A stretch of 64,000 nt of DNA, taken from assembly GCF_900141715.1 (NCBI RefSeq), contig NZ_FQYK01000007.1:81787-145786 (forward strand), given 5' to 3'. The position numbers were made by a program, and so were the translations under genes. The stretch is from Algibacter luteus (GTDB lineage: Bacteria > Bacteroidota > Bacteroidia > Flavobacteriales > Flavobacteriaceae). Positions 16,394 through 25,581 of the stretch are shown piece by piece. The stretch's first letter is position 1, and every line of letters starts with the position of its first letter. The notes under the pieces are model-generated. The model made no database searches. It was not told the DNA's origin and saw only the letters and a program-made list of their open reading frames with translations.

Positions 16394-16423
16394 TTGCGCA
16401 GAAAGAAACAGTTTATATATTTG
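16394..16423 (+). promoter_or_regulatory. Promoter of tRNA-Gly
   Basis: TTG (16394-16396), 19 bp, TATATTTG (16416-16423): near-perfect Bacteroidota promoter, placing transcription start about 16430, just before the tRNA. Confidence 0.7.
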
Positions 16424-16435
16424 CAGCGCAATAAT

Positions 16436-16508
16436 GCGGGAGTAGCTCAGTTGGTAGAGCGTCAGCCTTCCAAGCTGAATGTCGCCAGTTCGAACCTGGT
16501 CTCCCGCT
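16436..16508 (+). tRNA. tRNA-Gly (anticodon UCC)
   Basis: The sequence folds as a complete cloverleaf: acceptor GCGGGAG/CTCCCGC, D-arm GCTC-AGTTGGTAGA-GC, anticodon stem TCAGC/GCTGA with loop CTTCCAA (anticodon TCC), T-arm with TTCGAAC, discriminator T. The 3' CCA is not encoded. Confidence 0.96.
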
Positions 16509-16510
16509 CT

Positions 16511-16542
16511 AAAAGCCTCTTCAAATTGATGAGGCTTTTTTT
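16511..16542 (+). terminator. Terminator after tRNA-Gly
   Basis: AAAAGCCTC ... GAGGCTTTTTTT with an 11-nt loop follows the tRNA directly. Confidence 0.8.
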
Positions 16543-16589
16543 ATGCTAAAAAGTTCGATTTTTAGTTTAAAAACTAATGTTTGCTAAAA

Positions 16590-16683
16590 CGTCCGCGTGA
16601 GGGATAGCAGTGGAAAGCCCACAGTGAGGTACGAACGAGGACTTGTAACGTATAGCCCGACCCTTTTTTTGGGGCATGCCCAA
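16590..16683 (-). repeat. Dispersed GC-richer repeat, copy A
   Basis: On the minus strand this reads GGGCATGCCCC...AAGGGTCGGGCTATACG, then ACAAGTCCTCGTTCGT, CTGTGGGCTTT and ends ATCCCTCACGCGG. The same ordered blocks occur at 45117-45251 (copy D), and the core AAGGGTC(G/A)GGCT also occurs at 27250 (B) and 37800 (C). It is noncoding and clearly richer in G+C than its surroundings. Confidence 0.7.
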
Positions 16684-16684
16684 A

Positions 16685-17392
16685 TTATTTTAATTGATTG
16701 AGTTGGGTTTCAGTTTCTACTTCATAGGGAACTTTGTTGTACTCGAAAACTCGAGCCGTTAGTGGTCCTTTTAAAATGATGGAATTCTGGGTGACGTGTA
16801 ACCAGCTTCCTTCGCGCAGTCCTATTACAGGTGGCGTGTTGAAATGATGAAATTCTTTAATCCTGGTTTCTCTAGTTTCGCCCATATGTTTACTGTTGGC
16901 CAATGGGTCTAGATAATGCGGGTTGATGTTAAATGGAACCAAACCTAAGGCATTGAAACTTGGTGGGAAAACAATGGGCATATCGTTGGTGGTTTTAATG
17001 GTTAAACCACAAATGTTGCTCCCTGCGCTTGTACCCAAATAGGGTGTGCCATTTTTTACGGTTTGCTTTAAAATGTCTATAAGATTGTGTTTATACAGCT
17101 GGTTGGTAAGTACGAAAGTGTTGCCGCCACCCACAAATATGCCTTGTGCATTTTTAATGGCTTGGGCTGGATTGTAAAATTCATGAATGCCTTTTACCTT
17201 TATATTTATTTTTGCGAATGCCTTGTTGGCTAGTCGGGTATAATCTTCGTGTGATATGCCACCGGGTCGTGCATAAGGAATGAAAAGTATGGTATCTGCG
17301 TTTTTAAAAAACGCTTTTAAATCTTGTATAATATACTCTAAATAGCCGCTGCCATGTACAGTGGAAGTGCTCGCAATTATTATATTTTGCAT
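16685..17392 (-). CDS. pepE: Dipeptidase E (alpha-aspartyl dipeptidase, S51)
   Basis: Peptidase E hydrolyses dipeptides with N-terminal aspartate in the cytoplasm using a Ser-His-Glu triad. The 235-residue length is normal. The nucleophile elbow is LGTSAGSN (Ser at about residue 122), preceded by IFVGGGNTFVLTNQL, and the region FNINPHYLDP holds the catalytic His. It is on the minus strand, its stop directly abutting repeat copy A, and divergent from the gene at 17501. Confidence 0.92.
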   Translation of the reverse strand: MQNIIIASTSTVHGSGYLEYIIQDLKAFFKNADTILFIPYARPGGISHEDYTRLANKAFAKINIKVKGIHEFYNPAQAIKNAQGIFVGGGNTFVLTNQLYKHNLIDILKQTVKNGTPYLGTSAGSNICGLTIKTTNDMPIVFPPSFNALGLVPFNINPHYLDPLANSKHMGETRETRIKEFHHFNTPPVIGLREGSWLHVTQNSIILKGPLTARVFEYNKVPYEVETETQLNQLK

Positions 17393-17500
17393 GAAATTAT
17401 TGTTTATTTTGTAAAGCTAATGAAAAATTATATTTGCTAAAGATTTTAGGAATTTTACTTCATAATTTGAATTTAAAGTGGTATTTTCAAAATAAAAAAC

Positions 17501-18301
17501 ATGAAAAAACTTATTTTCTTTTTAACTCTTATAACAACCTTAAATAGTGTTGCGCAAACAATAACTAGGGTTGAGGTGTCTGGTAAAATTATTGTTGAAG
17601 GTAGCGATGTTGCAGGTATTACAATTTTTAATACATCGACTAATACAGGAACTATAACAGATGAAAATGGGGAATTTAGTTTGAAAGTTGCTTTAAATGA
17701 TAACATAGAAGTTAGCGCGTTGCAATATCAAAACATTGGTTTTAAGGTTAATAAAGCTATTTTAGATTCTAGAAGGATGAAGCTTTTTTTAATTGAAGAG
17801 ATTAACAGGTTAGATGAAGTTATTGTTTCTACAAAAGGGTTAACAGGTAATTTAAATACCGATATGGAAGATGCTAAACCGTTTAAGCCCAAATTGGATG
17901 CTTTATATTTTGGGGTAAAACGTAGCAAGGAATATGATTTTGAAACCGATTATAAATCTGAGGTTAGTAATATTTCTGTGGATAGACAACACCAACCTAT
18001 GGTAAATGGTCTTAACATTATAAACGTTGTAGACCAATTGTTATTACCGCTATTTAGATCTGGAGTTAAGGATAAAAAAACGGCTGGGGTACCTGAAGTT
18101 CCGATAGAATCAATTAAATATTATTTTGGATCGGAGTTTTTGGTTGATAATTTTAATATTCCAGAACATCGGGTTGAAGAATTTATAAGATATGTTGAAG
18201 CCGATGATTTTGATTATGCACTTCTTAATTACGGTAAAGAAATGGAGTTTCTTGAACTACTTAATAACAAAAGTGCAGAATTTCTGGGAAGAAAAAACTA
18301 A
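17501..18301 (+). CDS. CarboxypepD_reg-like domain exported protein (tandem copy 1)
   Basis: 266 residues. A signal peptide (MKKLIFFLTLITTLNSVAQ) precedes a carboxypeptidase-regulatory-like beta-sandwich: VSGKIIVEGSDVAGITIFNTSTNTGTITDENGEFSLKV...LRDE-VIVS-type end (NRLDEVIVSTKGLTGNL). In TonB-dependent receptors this domain precedes the plug, but here no barrel follows; the C-terminal 170 residues have no recognised fold. Its neighbour at 18398 has the same layout including LTGNL after the domain, so the two are tandem paralogues. Probably periplasmic or outer-membrane associated. Confidence 0.82.
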   Translation: MKKLIFFLTLITTLNSVAQTITRVEVSGKIIVEGSDVAGITIFNTSTNTGTITDENGEFSLKVALNDNIEVSALQYQNIGFKVNKAILDSRRMKLFLIEEINRLDEVIVSTKGLTGNLNTDMEDAKPFKPKLDALYFGVKRSKEYDFETDYKSEVSNISVDRQHQPMVNGLNIINVVDQLLLPLFRSGVKDKKTAGVPEVPIESIKYYFGSEFLVDNFNIPEHRVEEFIRYVEADDFDYALLNYGKEMEFLELLNNKSAEFLGRKN

Positions 18302-18316
18302 AACGTCTTGCTTTTA

Positions 18317-18342
18317 GGCCTTTTAACAAAACATTAAAAGCC
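18317..18342. terminator. Hairpin between the tandem CarboxypepD_reg genes
   Basis: GGCCTTTTAA and TTAAAAGCC pair across a CAAAACA-type loop just after the first gene. A discontinuous T-rich tract follows, so it may be a weak terminator. Confidence 0.4.
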
Positions 18343-18397
18343 ATTTACATTTTCTTTAAGATTTGAAATACGTTCTTTACAACCTAATGTAACCAAT

Positions 18398-19201
18398 TTG
18401 AGGCGCGTATTTTTTATTTTAGGACTTATTTTTTGGTCTATTTCTGCATTTAGTCAGTCTACAAATTTAATTGACATCTTGGGTAGAGTTGATAGTACTT
18501 CTGAAATAGAGAATATTCATGTTTTAAATAAAACAGCGCAGAAATTCACAATTACAGATCGTAATGGTCATTTTAAAATTGCTGTAAAATTGAATGACAC
18601 TTTAACATTTACATCTATTCAACATTTTAATAAAGAGGTTCTTGTAACTAAAGAAATTTTGGCTAACAGAGTCGTTTATGTGAAATTAGATGAAAAAATT
18701 AATGAGTTAGATGAAGTGGTAATTGGTAAAGTGTTAACTGGTAATTTAATGTCTGATATAGGAAATATAGAAGGAGAAGCTCCTATAAGTTTTTATGATG
18801 TTGGAATACCTGGGTATACAGGAAAACCTGCAACACAAAGTGAAAGACGATTAAAGGAAGCAGGCGATTTCAAACCAAAAATGCTTTTAGGAGTTTTGAC
18901 TGGTGGCTTGCCATTAAATCCAATACTTAATGGATTAAGTGGAAGAACCAAAAGACTTAAAAATAGGGTTAAACTTGAAGAGAAAGAAGCCTTAATACAA
19001 AGTATAAAAGCAAGATTATCGAAAGATTTTTTTGCTTCTAATCCTTTAGAGGAAGATTTAAAAATGGATTTCTTTTATTTCTGTGCTGATGATGCGAATT
19101 TTTTACAACATTGCAAGAACAACATAGATTTTAAAATTTTAATTTTTTTAAGAATGAAATATAGGCAGTACTTAAATAATTTAGATTCTAGTAAAAATTA
19201 A
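18398..19201 (+). CDS. CarboxypepD_reg-like domain exported protein (tandem copy 2)
   Basis: 267 residues starting at a TTG (18398); the nearest upstream ATG is followed at once by a stop. Signal peptide RRVFFILGLIFWSISAFSQS. The regulatory-like domain runs LIDILGRVDSTSEIENIHVLN...FTITDRNGHFKIAVKL...NELDEVVIGKVLTGNLMSDIGN, closely matching the layout of the preceding gene. The C-terminal half differs from copy 1 and has no recognised domain. Together with DUF6702 and the M1 peptidase downstream it forms a run of exported-protein genes on one strand. Function unknown. Confidence 0.8.
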   Translation: MRRVFFILGLIFWSISAFSQSTNLIDILGRVDSTSEIENIHVLNKTAQKFTITDRNGHFKIAVKLNDTLTFTSIQHFNKEVLVTKEILANRVVYVKLDEKINELDEVVIGKVLTGNLMSDIGNIEGEAPISFYDVGIPGYTGKPATQSERRLKEAGDFKPKMLLGVLTGGLPLNPILNGLSGRTKRLKNRVKLEEKEALIQSIKARLSKDFFASNPLEEDLKMDFFYFCADDANFLQHCKNNIDFKILIFLRMKYRQYLNNLDSSKN

Positions 19202-19259
19202 TAAGCTTTGGAATGCTTTTTGAATTTCAAAGAGTATTTTAGTCATCTTAAATTATTGT

Positions 19260-19763
19260 ATGAAATTATTAAAAATTTTAATAGCAGCATTTATCTTGCC
19301 GCTTGTTGCGTTCACTTCTGTGCATAAATATTATATCAGTGTTACGCAGATTAATTATGTGCAAGAAAAAGAATCGGTTCAAATTATTTCTCGAATCTTT
19401 ATCGACGATTTAGAAAACGCTTTACAAACTAACTATGATGAGTTTTTAGTACTTTCAGATAAAGACGAGGCACCTATAATTAGTTCTTACCTAAACCGAT
19501 ATTTACAAGAACATCTTAAGCTAAAAATAAATGATGAGGATGTAAAACTTAATTTTATTGGTAAAGAATATGAAGGCGATATTGTACGTTGTTATTTAGA
19601 GGTAGAAGGCGTAACGCACATAGATACCTTCTCTGTTACAAATAGTATATTGTTTGATTTGTTCGATGATCAAAAAAATATTATTAAAACAAAAATAAAT
19701 TCTAAAAATAAAAGCGTCATACTAAGTTCAGATAATCCTAATGCTTTGTTAAAATTTAATTAA
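19260..19763 (+). CDS. DUF6702-family exported protein
   Basis: 167 residues with a signal peptide (MKLLKILIAAFILPLVAFTS) followed directly by VHKYYISVTQINY, the characteristic start of a small Bacteroidota family (DUF6702) usually found before an M1 aminopeptidase gene, as here. Other conserved stretches seen are QIISRIFIDDLENAL and VRCYLEVEGV. The role is unknown; periplasmic by the signal peptide. The M1 gene starts about 107 bp downstream on the same strand. Confidence 0.82.
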   Translation: MKLLKILIAAFILPLVAFTSVHKYYISVTQINYVQEKESVQIISRIFIDDLENALQTNYDEFLVLSDKDEAPIISSYLNRYLQEHLKLKINDEDVKLNFIGKEYEGDIVRCYLEVEGVTHIDTFSVTNSILFDLFDDQKNIIKTKINSKNKSVILSSDNPNALLKFN

Positions 19764-19870
19764 ATTCTAGTATTTAGAATACATAAATTAGTATTTTCGG
19801 CCACATTTAATAACAATCTTCTAACGATTATTGTGAAAAACATATTTTTTTCTAACAAAACAAAATAGCA

Positions 19871-22129
19871 ATGAAAAAACACGTTTATCTTTTCTTATCA
19901 TTTGTATTCCTTGTTTCAGGAGTATTTGCACAAGAAAAAGTTACCCAAAAGCCGCAAGGTCATACCGATCAAAACAAGTTCAGACAAATGAAAGATGTTT
20001 TGGCTACCCCAAATGAGAGTAGAACTGCTTCTGGAGCTCCAGGGCACCTCTACACACAGCAACAAGTAGATTACGTGATGAATATTCGTCTGGACGAAAA
20101 CAAGAGCCAGATTTTTGGTGACGAAAAAATAACGTACCATAATAATTCAAGAGATCATTTAGAATATTTATGGGTACAGTTAGATCAAAATATGCGTGCT
20201 AAAGATTCTAAAACGCCAGATATCACTACTGAAAGTTTTGACGCGGCATTTAATGGGCCACAATCATTTACAAAAGCGAATTTAAAAGATCGTTTTGATG
20301 GTGGGTTTAATATAGAATATGTAAAAAACGAAGATGGTTCGGATTTATCTTATCTAATAAATCAAACTATGATGAGAATAAATTTGGCAAAACCATTAGC
20401 ACCAGGTGAAATTTTTAAGTTTCAGATAAAATGGTGGTATAATGTGAATAATCATATTTTAGAAGGTGGAAGATCGGGCTATGAAGCATTTCCAGATGGT
20501 AATAACACTTATGTTATTGCTCAGTTTTATCCAAGACTTTGTGTTTATGATAATGTTGAAGGTTGGCAAAATATGCAGTTTTGGGGAAGAAGTGAGTTTG
20601 CACTTGAGTTTGGAGACTTTGATGTGAAAATCACGGTTCCTGCAGACCATATGTTGGAGGCTACTGGAGAGTTACAAAATAGAAAGGATTGTTTTACTAA
20701 AGAGCAGTTAAAACGTTACGAGAAAGCTACAAAAACTTTTGATAACCCTGTTTTTGTTATAACTCAAGAAGAAGCAGAACAAGCAGAAAAACAAAGAAGT
20801 ACGAAAGAGAAAACATGGCATTTTAAAGCTAAAAACGTTAGAGATTATGCTTTTGCAACCTCAAGAAAATTTATCTATGATGCCATGGCGGTTGATATTA
20901 ATGGAAGATCTGTAATGGCTATTTCATTATATTCTAAAGAAGGTAACCCACTTTGGGAAGAGCACTCTACGCGAGTTGTTGCTAATACTTTAGAAGAGTA
21001 TTCAAAACTAACTTTTGATTATCCTTACAGTAAAGCGATTTCAGTTCATGCGCAAATGGGAATGGAATATCCAATGATATGTTTCAATTACGGTCGTCCT
21101 GATCCCGATGGAAGCTATTCTGAGCGATTAAAAAGAGGAATGATTGGTGTAATTACACATGAAGTTGGACATAACTTCTTCCCAATGATTGTAAATAGTG
21201 ATGAGCGCCAATGGACATGGATGGACGAAGGTTTAAATTCATTTGTTGAAACTTTAGCTGAGTTAGATTACGATCCTAACTTCATTACTGGAAACCTTCC
21301 AAAAGATATAGTGCCTTACATGGGTGGCGATCAAAATTTTATTTCACCAATTATGTCACAAGGTGATTACGTACACAAGTTTGGTCCGAATGCATATACA
21401 AAACCTGCAGCAGGATTATATATGTTAAGACAAACTATTATGGGTCCAGAATTGTTTGATTATGCTTTTAGAACCTATTCACAGAGATGGATGTTTAAAC
21501 ACCCTACGCCTGCAGATTTCTTCAGAACAATGGAAGATGCTTCTGCAATGGATTTAGATTGGTTTTGGAGAGGATGGTTCTACACAACTGATTATACCGA
21601 TATTGGTGTAAAAGGTGTAAAACAATACTATTTAACAGATAAGCCTACGGAAGCGGCTGTTGAAACAGCTAAAATGTATAACATGAATCTTGATGATTAT
21701 AAGGATAGATTAGTTTTTTATGCTGAAGCGAAAGAAGGAGAAAAGCCAACAGAAGCAAAAAATGCTTCCGACTTTAAATTCATTACCGATTATATTGAAA
21801 GTTTACCAGAAGCTGAAAAAGCAAGATTAAAAGATGCACCAAAGTATTTTTACGAAGTTACTTTTGAAAAACCAGGTGGATTAGTAATGCCAATTATATT
21901 GGAAATTACTTATGAAGATGGTACGAAAGAAAGAAAAACATTCCCAGCTCAAATTTGGAGATATAATGAATGGGAAGTAAAAAAGGTGTTTAGAACAGAC
22001 AAAGCCATAACAAGCTTAGTTGTTGACCCAGATTTAGAAACTGCCGATGTTGATACGTCGAATAATTCATGGCCTAAGCAAGCAGAAGATAGCGAATTCG
22101 ATAAGTTTAAAGAAAAGGTAAGAGGTTAA
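19871..22129 (+). CDS. M1-family metallopeptidase, exported
   Basis: 752 residues with a Sec signal peptide (first 20 residues, ending VFAQ). The gluzincin zinc site is complete: His430-Glu-x2-His434 (HEVGHNFFP) and Glu453 (WMDEGLNSF). The exopeptidase motif is GMEYPMICF (family GxMEN variant), typical of the Bacteroidota group of large secreted M1 enzymes. N-terminal beta-saddle (residues ~50-300), catalytic domain (~330-560), and a C-terminal part. It probably trims peptides in the periplasm or outside the cell. A terminator follows 20 bp later. Confidence 0.93.
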   Translation: MKKHVYLFLSFVFLVSGVFAQEKVTQKPQGHTDQNKFRQMKDVLATPNESRTASGAPGHLYTQQQVDYVMNIRLDENKSQIFGDEKITYHNNSRDHLEYLWVQLDQNMRAKDSKTPDITTESFDAAFNGPQSFTKANLKDRFDGGFNIEYVKNEDGSDLSYLINQTMMRINLAKPLAPGEIFKFQIKWWYNVNNHILEGGRSGYEAFPDGNNTYVIAQFYPRLCVYDNVEGWQNMQFWGRSEFALEFGDFDVKITVPADHMLEATGELQNRKDCFTKEQLKRYEKATKTFDNPVFVITQEEAEQAEKQRSTKEKTWHFKAKNVRDYAFATSRKFIYDAMAVDINGRSVMAISLYSKEGNPLWEEHSTRVVANTLEEYSKLTFDYPYSKAISVHAQMGMEYPMICFNYGRPDPDGSYSERLKRGMIGVITHEVGHNFFPMIVNSDERQWTWMDEGLNSFVETLAELDYDPNFITGNLPKDIVPYMGGDQNFISPIMSQGDYVHKFGPNAYTKPAAGLYMLRQTIMGPELFDYAFRTYSQRWMFKHPTPADFFRTMEDASAMDLDWFWRGWFYTTDYTDIGVKGVKQYYLTDKPTEAAVETAKMYNMNLDDYKDRLVFYAEAKEGEKPTEAKNASDFKFITDYIESLPEAEKARLKDAPKYFYEVTFEKPGGLVMPIILEITYEDGTKERKTFPAQIWRYNEWEVKKVFRTDKAITSLVVDPDLETADVDTSNNSWPKQAEDSEFDKFKEKVRG

Positions 22130-22148
22130 TTAAAACCACATATTTTAT

Positions 22149-22180
22149 AAAAAGGCCGATTTTAACAATCGGCTTTTTTT
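22149..22180 (+). terminator. Terminator after the M1 peptidase gene
   Basis: GCCGATT-TTAAC-AATCGGC followed by eight T. Strong intrinsic terminator. Confidence 0.88.
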
Positions 22181-22200
22181 ATTCTAACAAAACAACTCAC

Positions 22201-22208
22201 TATATTTG
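22201..22208 (+). promoter_or_regulatory. -7 promoter element of tatA
   Basis: TATATTTG matches TAnnTTTG and ends 4 bp before the GTG start at 22213, implying a leaderless mRNA. The -33 position falls in the preceding terminator's T-run (TTTA). Confidence 0.5.
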
Positions 22209-22212
22209 TACT

Positions 22213-22500
22213 GTGATACTACAAGCAACATTTTTATTTATTAGTGGCGCGGAAATAGCGTTTATACTATTTATTGTCATTATGGTTTTTGGCGCTGATA
22301 AGTTGCCAGAAATAGCTCGTGGATTAGGTAAAGGTATGCGCACACTTAAAGACGCTACCAACGATATTAAACACGAAATCACAAAAACCGCCGAAAAAAA
22401 CGGAATAGATACTAGCATCACTAAAGATGTAAAGAAAGAACTTGATAAAGTAAAGGACGACTTAGACGACTTTACAGGTTCAGTTAAACGTAAATTTTAG
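22213..22500 (+). CDS. tatA: Sec-independent translocase TatA/TatB-type subunit
   Basis: 95 residues. One N-terminal membrane helix (FISGAEIAFILFIVIMVFGADKLPEIARGLGKGMR) with the FG-A-LPE hinge and the following amphipathic helix, as in TatA/TatB/TatE; the remainder is a charged Lys/Asp-rich tail. TatA oligomerises to let folded proteins cross the inner membrane with TatC. No tatC is in the window. The start is the GTG at 22213; the helix is too close to the N-terminus for a later start. Whether it acts as TatA or TatB cannot be settled. Confidence 0.88.
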   Translation: MILQATFLFISGAEIAFILFIVIMVFGADKLPEIARGLGKGMRTLKDATNDIKHEITKTAEKNGIDTSITKDVKKELDKVKDDLDDFTGSVKRKF

Positions 22501-22597
22501 CGTTTAAACTATTTATCCGATTATAACTCAACTTTTTATCAAGAAGTTAAATCGTTTTAACGATTTTTTAATTTTTGTTTTGGATTAAAAAATACCT

Positions 22598-22637
22598 TTG
22601 GAGTCCCTCCCAAACAATATTGGCGTCCCTCCCCAAA
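22598..22637 (+). repeat. Two near-identical pyrimidine-rich direct repeats before a kinase gene
   Basis: TTGGAGTCCCTCCCAAA (22598-22614) and TTGGCGTCCCTCCCCAAA (22620-22637) start 22 bp apart and end 16 bp before the histidine kinase ATG. Each begins TTGG and ends CCAA, so each is also a small inverted repeat. They look like tandem protein-binding sites or paired RNA stems in the leader. Confidence 0.5.
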
Positions 22638-22652
22638 TCAAATTTAATAGCC

Positions 22653-24920
22653 ATGAGAATTAACCTATTCATCTGTTTTTTATTCTTTTCAATCTTATCT
22701 TTCGGAAAAGAAGACCGAGAAATTATCAAACAAATTGATCATATTAACTCGTCAGCCTTACAGTTTTATAATGATGATGAAATAGTAAAATCTTTTAAGG
22801 AATTTATTAGCGCTAAAGAATTGTCTGATTCTATCCAAGATCATTATGGTAGTGCAACTGCAAACTATAATTTAGGAAATATTTATTTCTTAATGGAGAA
22901 TTACGAATCTGCCATACAATATTACAATTCAACAATTAATGTTTTAAAACCTATTGATGATAGCTATTTGATATCTAGCTCTTATCTAAATCTAGCTAAA
23001 ATTTATAGAGAACAAAATATTGATACAAAAAGTATCCAATATTTTGAAAAAGCACTAAAATCTTCTGTGGTTAGTAAGTATATCAATGAACTTGAAAAAG
23101 AACAAATCCAAAAAGTTTTTGTTGAAGCAAGAATTAATTTATGTGAAATATATATTGAAAAGAAAAATTTTGATGAAGCGTTATTAAATCTTTTAAAACT
23201 AGAAAATTATTTAAAAACGAATGAAATCAGTTCAAACTTAAAGGGTTATTACAAGTACATTTATGGTGTTTATTCTGCGCATAATGAGCTTTATAATAGT
23301 GCTAATATTAAGTTTAGAGAAGCTATTGTATTATTAAAAGAAGGCGACCAAGAAATTGATTTAGAATTGTTGAGTAATGTTTATATGCAATTGTCAATTT
23401 CATTAGCAAAAGCAGGTAAAAGTACCGAGGCTTATATTACATTATTAGAACATAATAGTTTTAAAGATAAACTTCTTAATGAAGAAAAAAGTAGACAAGA
23501 TTTAATAATTAAATCGAAGTTTCTTATTGAGGATTATAAAAATGAAGCTCAAATAGCCAATGCAGCAAGAATTCAGCAAGTTGAAATTGCTAACAAGTTT
23601 AAAAGAATTAACACGGTAATATTTATAACCTTATTCTTATTAATTGGTTCAATAATTATAATCTATAGAAGTTATAGCCAAAAAATGAAGCTAAGTAAAA
23701 CTTTAAAGGTTAAAAATAGCGAACTAGAATTAGCTAAAGACGAGGCTTTAAAATCATCAGAATTAAAAAGTAAATTTATATCTAATGTCTCTCATGAATT
23801 AAGAACTCCGCTTTATGGTGTAGTAGGTATTACTTCGTTATTACTTGAAAATAATAGTCTAAACACCAAAGACAAGAAACATTTAAAATCATTAAAATAC
23901 TCTGGAGATTATTTATTGAATTTAATAAATGATATCCTTCAAGTTGGTAAAATGGAAGCTAATAAGGTTGAACTTAAAAACGTATCTGTTAATTTAAAAG
24001 ATATGTTAGCTGATATTGTTAATTCTTTTGATTATCGATTAGAAGAAACTAATAATCAAATTGAAATTTCAATTGATAATTATGTACCAGAATATATTAA
24101 ATGTGATAAAGTAAGATTGTCTCAAATATTAATTAATTTAATAGGGAATAGTGTTAAGTTCACCGCAAACGGTATAATTAATTTAAGAGTAAAATTAGTT
24201 TCATTAGACAATAAAAATGTTGGTTTAAATTTTGAAATTGAAGATAACGGCATTGGTATTTCTAAAGATAAATTCAATATGATATTTGATAACTTCTGTC
24301 AATTAGAAGATAGTAATTTAAATTATCAAGGTACAGGACTAGGTTTATCCATTACTAAAAATTTAATAGAGCTTTTTGAAAGTGAAATTAAATTAGAAAG
24401 TGAATTAGGTGTAGGTACAAAAATTAACTTCGAAATTAATTTTGAATTAGATCAAAACAAAACGAAAGTCATTTCAGATTTCGATTCTAAAGCTGAAAAG
24501 ATTGAAAAGCCCGAAGCAAATTATAATATTTTAGTTGCCGAGGATAATAAAATAAATCAAGTTGTAACCAAAAATTTATTGAAAAAACACGGGTATTTAT
24601 GTACAATTGTTGAAAACGGTAAAGAGGCTTTAAAAGAAGTTAAAAATAATAAATACGATCTTATTTTAATGGATATTAATATGCCAGTAATGAACGGGAA
24701 CGAAGCAACCGCTTTAATTAGACAGTTTAATAACTCCATTCCTATAGTTGCATTAACAGCAGCCGATATAGAAGACGTAGAACAAAACTGTAAAGGTATT
24801 GGGTATAGCGACATCATCATTAAGCCTTTTGATAACTATGAGTTTTTCCAAGTAATTAACGAAAACATTCAAAACGCTCAGAATAATAATGGCGATGTGC
24901 AGTTAGTTTTAGCTTCTTAA
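22653..24920 (+). CDS. TPR-containing hybrid sensor histidine kinase
   Basis: 755 residues from the ATG at 22653, which opens a signal peptide (MRINLFICFLFFSILSFG). Periplasmic TPR-like helices span roughly 20-320, then one membrane helix (about 322-345, VIFITLFLLIGSIIIIY), HisKA with His381 (SHELRTPLYGVVG), HATPase with N, G1 and G2 boxes (IGNSVKF, EDNGIGIS, GTGLGLSI), and a C-terminal receiver with phospho-acceptor Asp674 (LILMDINMP). No DNA-binding output or adjacent regulator is seen, so the phosphate must go elsewhere. It closely resembles the kinase at 40831-43068. The signal sensed is unknown. Confidence 0.92.
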   Translation: MRINLFICFLFFSILSFGKEDREIIKQIDHINSSALQFYNDDEIVKSFKEFISAKELSDSIQDHYGSATANYNLGNIYFLMENYESAIQYYNSTINVLKPIDDSYLISSSYLNLAKIYREQNIDTKSIQYFEKALKSSVVSKYINELEKEQIQKVFVEARINLCEIYIEKKNFDEALLNLLKLENYLKTNEISSNLKGYYKYIYGVYSAHNELYNSANIKFREAIVLLKEGDQEIDLELLSNVYMQLSISLAKAGKSTEAYITLLEHNSFKDKLLNEEKSRQDLIIKSKFLIEDYKNEAQIANAARIQQVEIANKFKRINTVIFITLFLLIGSIIIIYRSYSQKMKLSKTLKVKNSELELAKDEALKSSELKSKFISNVSHELRTPLYGVVGITSLLLENNSLNTKDKKHLKSLKYSGDYLLNLINDILQVGKMEANKVELKNVSVNLKDMLADIVNSFDYRLEETNNQIEISIDNYVPEYIKCDKVRLSQILINLIGNSVKFTANGIINLRVKLVSLDNKNVGLNFEIEDNGIGISKDKFNMIFDNFCQLEDSNLNYQGTGLGLSITKNLIELFESEIKLESELGVGTKINFEINFELDQNKTKVISDFDSKAEKIEKPEANYNILVAEDNKINQVVTKNLLKKHGYLCTIVENGKEALKEVKNNKYDLILMDINMPVMNGNEATALIRQFNNSIPIVALTAADIEDVEQNCKGIGYSDIIIKPFDNYEFFQVINENIQNAQNNNGDVQLVLAS

Positions 24921-24936
24921 TTGAAGTTTCTAAGTG

Positions 24937-25581
24937 CTAAAGTTTTCTGGTAATTGTAAGTCCGTCTCGTATAGGTAAAACTACCGTTTCAACGCGATTA
25001 TCAGCTTTCAAGAGTTTATTATATTCAATTAATGCGGGTGTAGAAGTATCATCTTTTTTAAAAGAGGTATCCAAAACTTTGCCACTCCATAAAACATTGT
25101 CTGATAAAATAATACCTCCTGGGTTTAGCTTATCAATAATCACGTGAAAATAGTTTGAGTAATTTTCTTTATCGGCATCGATAAAAACCAGATTAAAATT
25201 AATATTGAGGTTAGGTATAATGTCAATAGCATTTCCTAAATGCTGATGAATTTGCTTCCCAAAACCAGATTTATCAAAATATTTTCGCTGAAAATCAACT
25301 AATTCTTCATTAATATCAATGGTGTGTAATTCTCCCTCGGATTGCATGCCTTCAGCTAAACACAACGCAGAATACCCAGTGTAAGTTCCAATTTCTAAAA
25401 TGTTTTTTGGGTTAACCATTTTTGAAATGATACTTAAAACACGCCCTTGATAATGCCCACTTAGCATTCTAGGTTGCAATATCTTTTGGTAGGTTTCTCG
25501 GTTTAGTTGTTGCAATAATGTAGGCTCATCTTCGGAATGTGCTACTACATAATTATCTAATTCTTCTGGTATAAAATGCAT
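24937..25581 (-). CDS. Class I SAM-dependent O-methyltransferase (catechol type)
   Basis: 214 residues of the Methyltransf_3 / COMT-like family: NILEIGTYTGYSALCLAEGM (motif I), HTIDINEELVDFQRKYF, and LVFIDADKENYSNYF carrying the divalent-metal Asp, followed by GGIILSDNVLWSG. It would methylate a catechol-like hydroxyl. It is the last gene of the kynurenine cluster, and its ATG overlaps the ACMSD stop by one base (TAATG), so it is translationally coupled. Its place suggests a kynurenine or tryptophan-derived phenolic substrate, but that is inference. Confidence 0.87.
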   Translation of the reverse strand: MHFIPEELDNYVVAHSEDEPTLLQQLNRETYQKILQPRMLSGHYQGRVLSIISKMVNPKNILEIGTYTGYSALCLAEGMQSEGELHTIDINEELVDFQRKYFDKSGFGKQIHQHLGNAIDIIPNLNINFNLVFIDADKENYSNYFHVIIDKLNPGGIILSDNVLWSGKVLDTSFKKDDTSTPALIEYNKLLKADNRVETVVLPIRDGLTITRKL

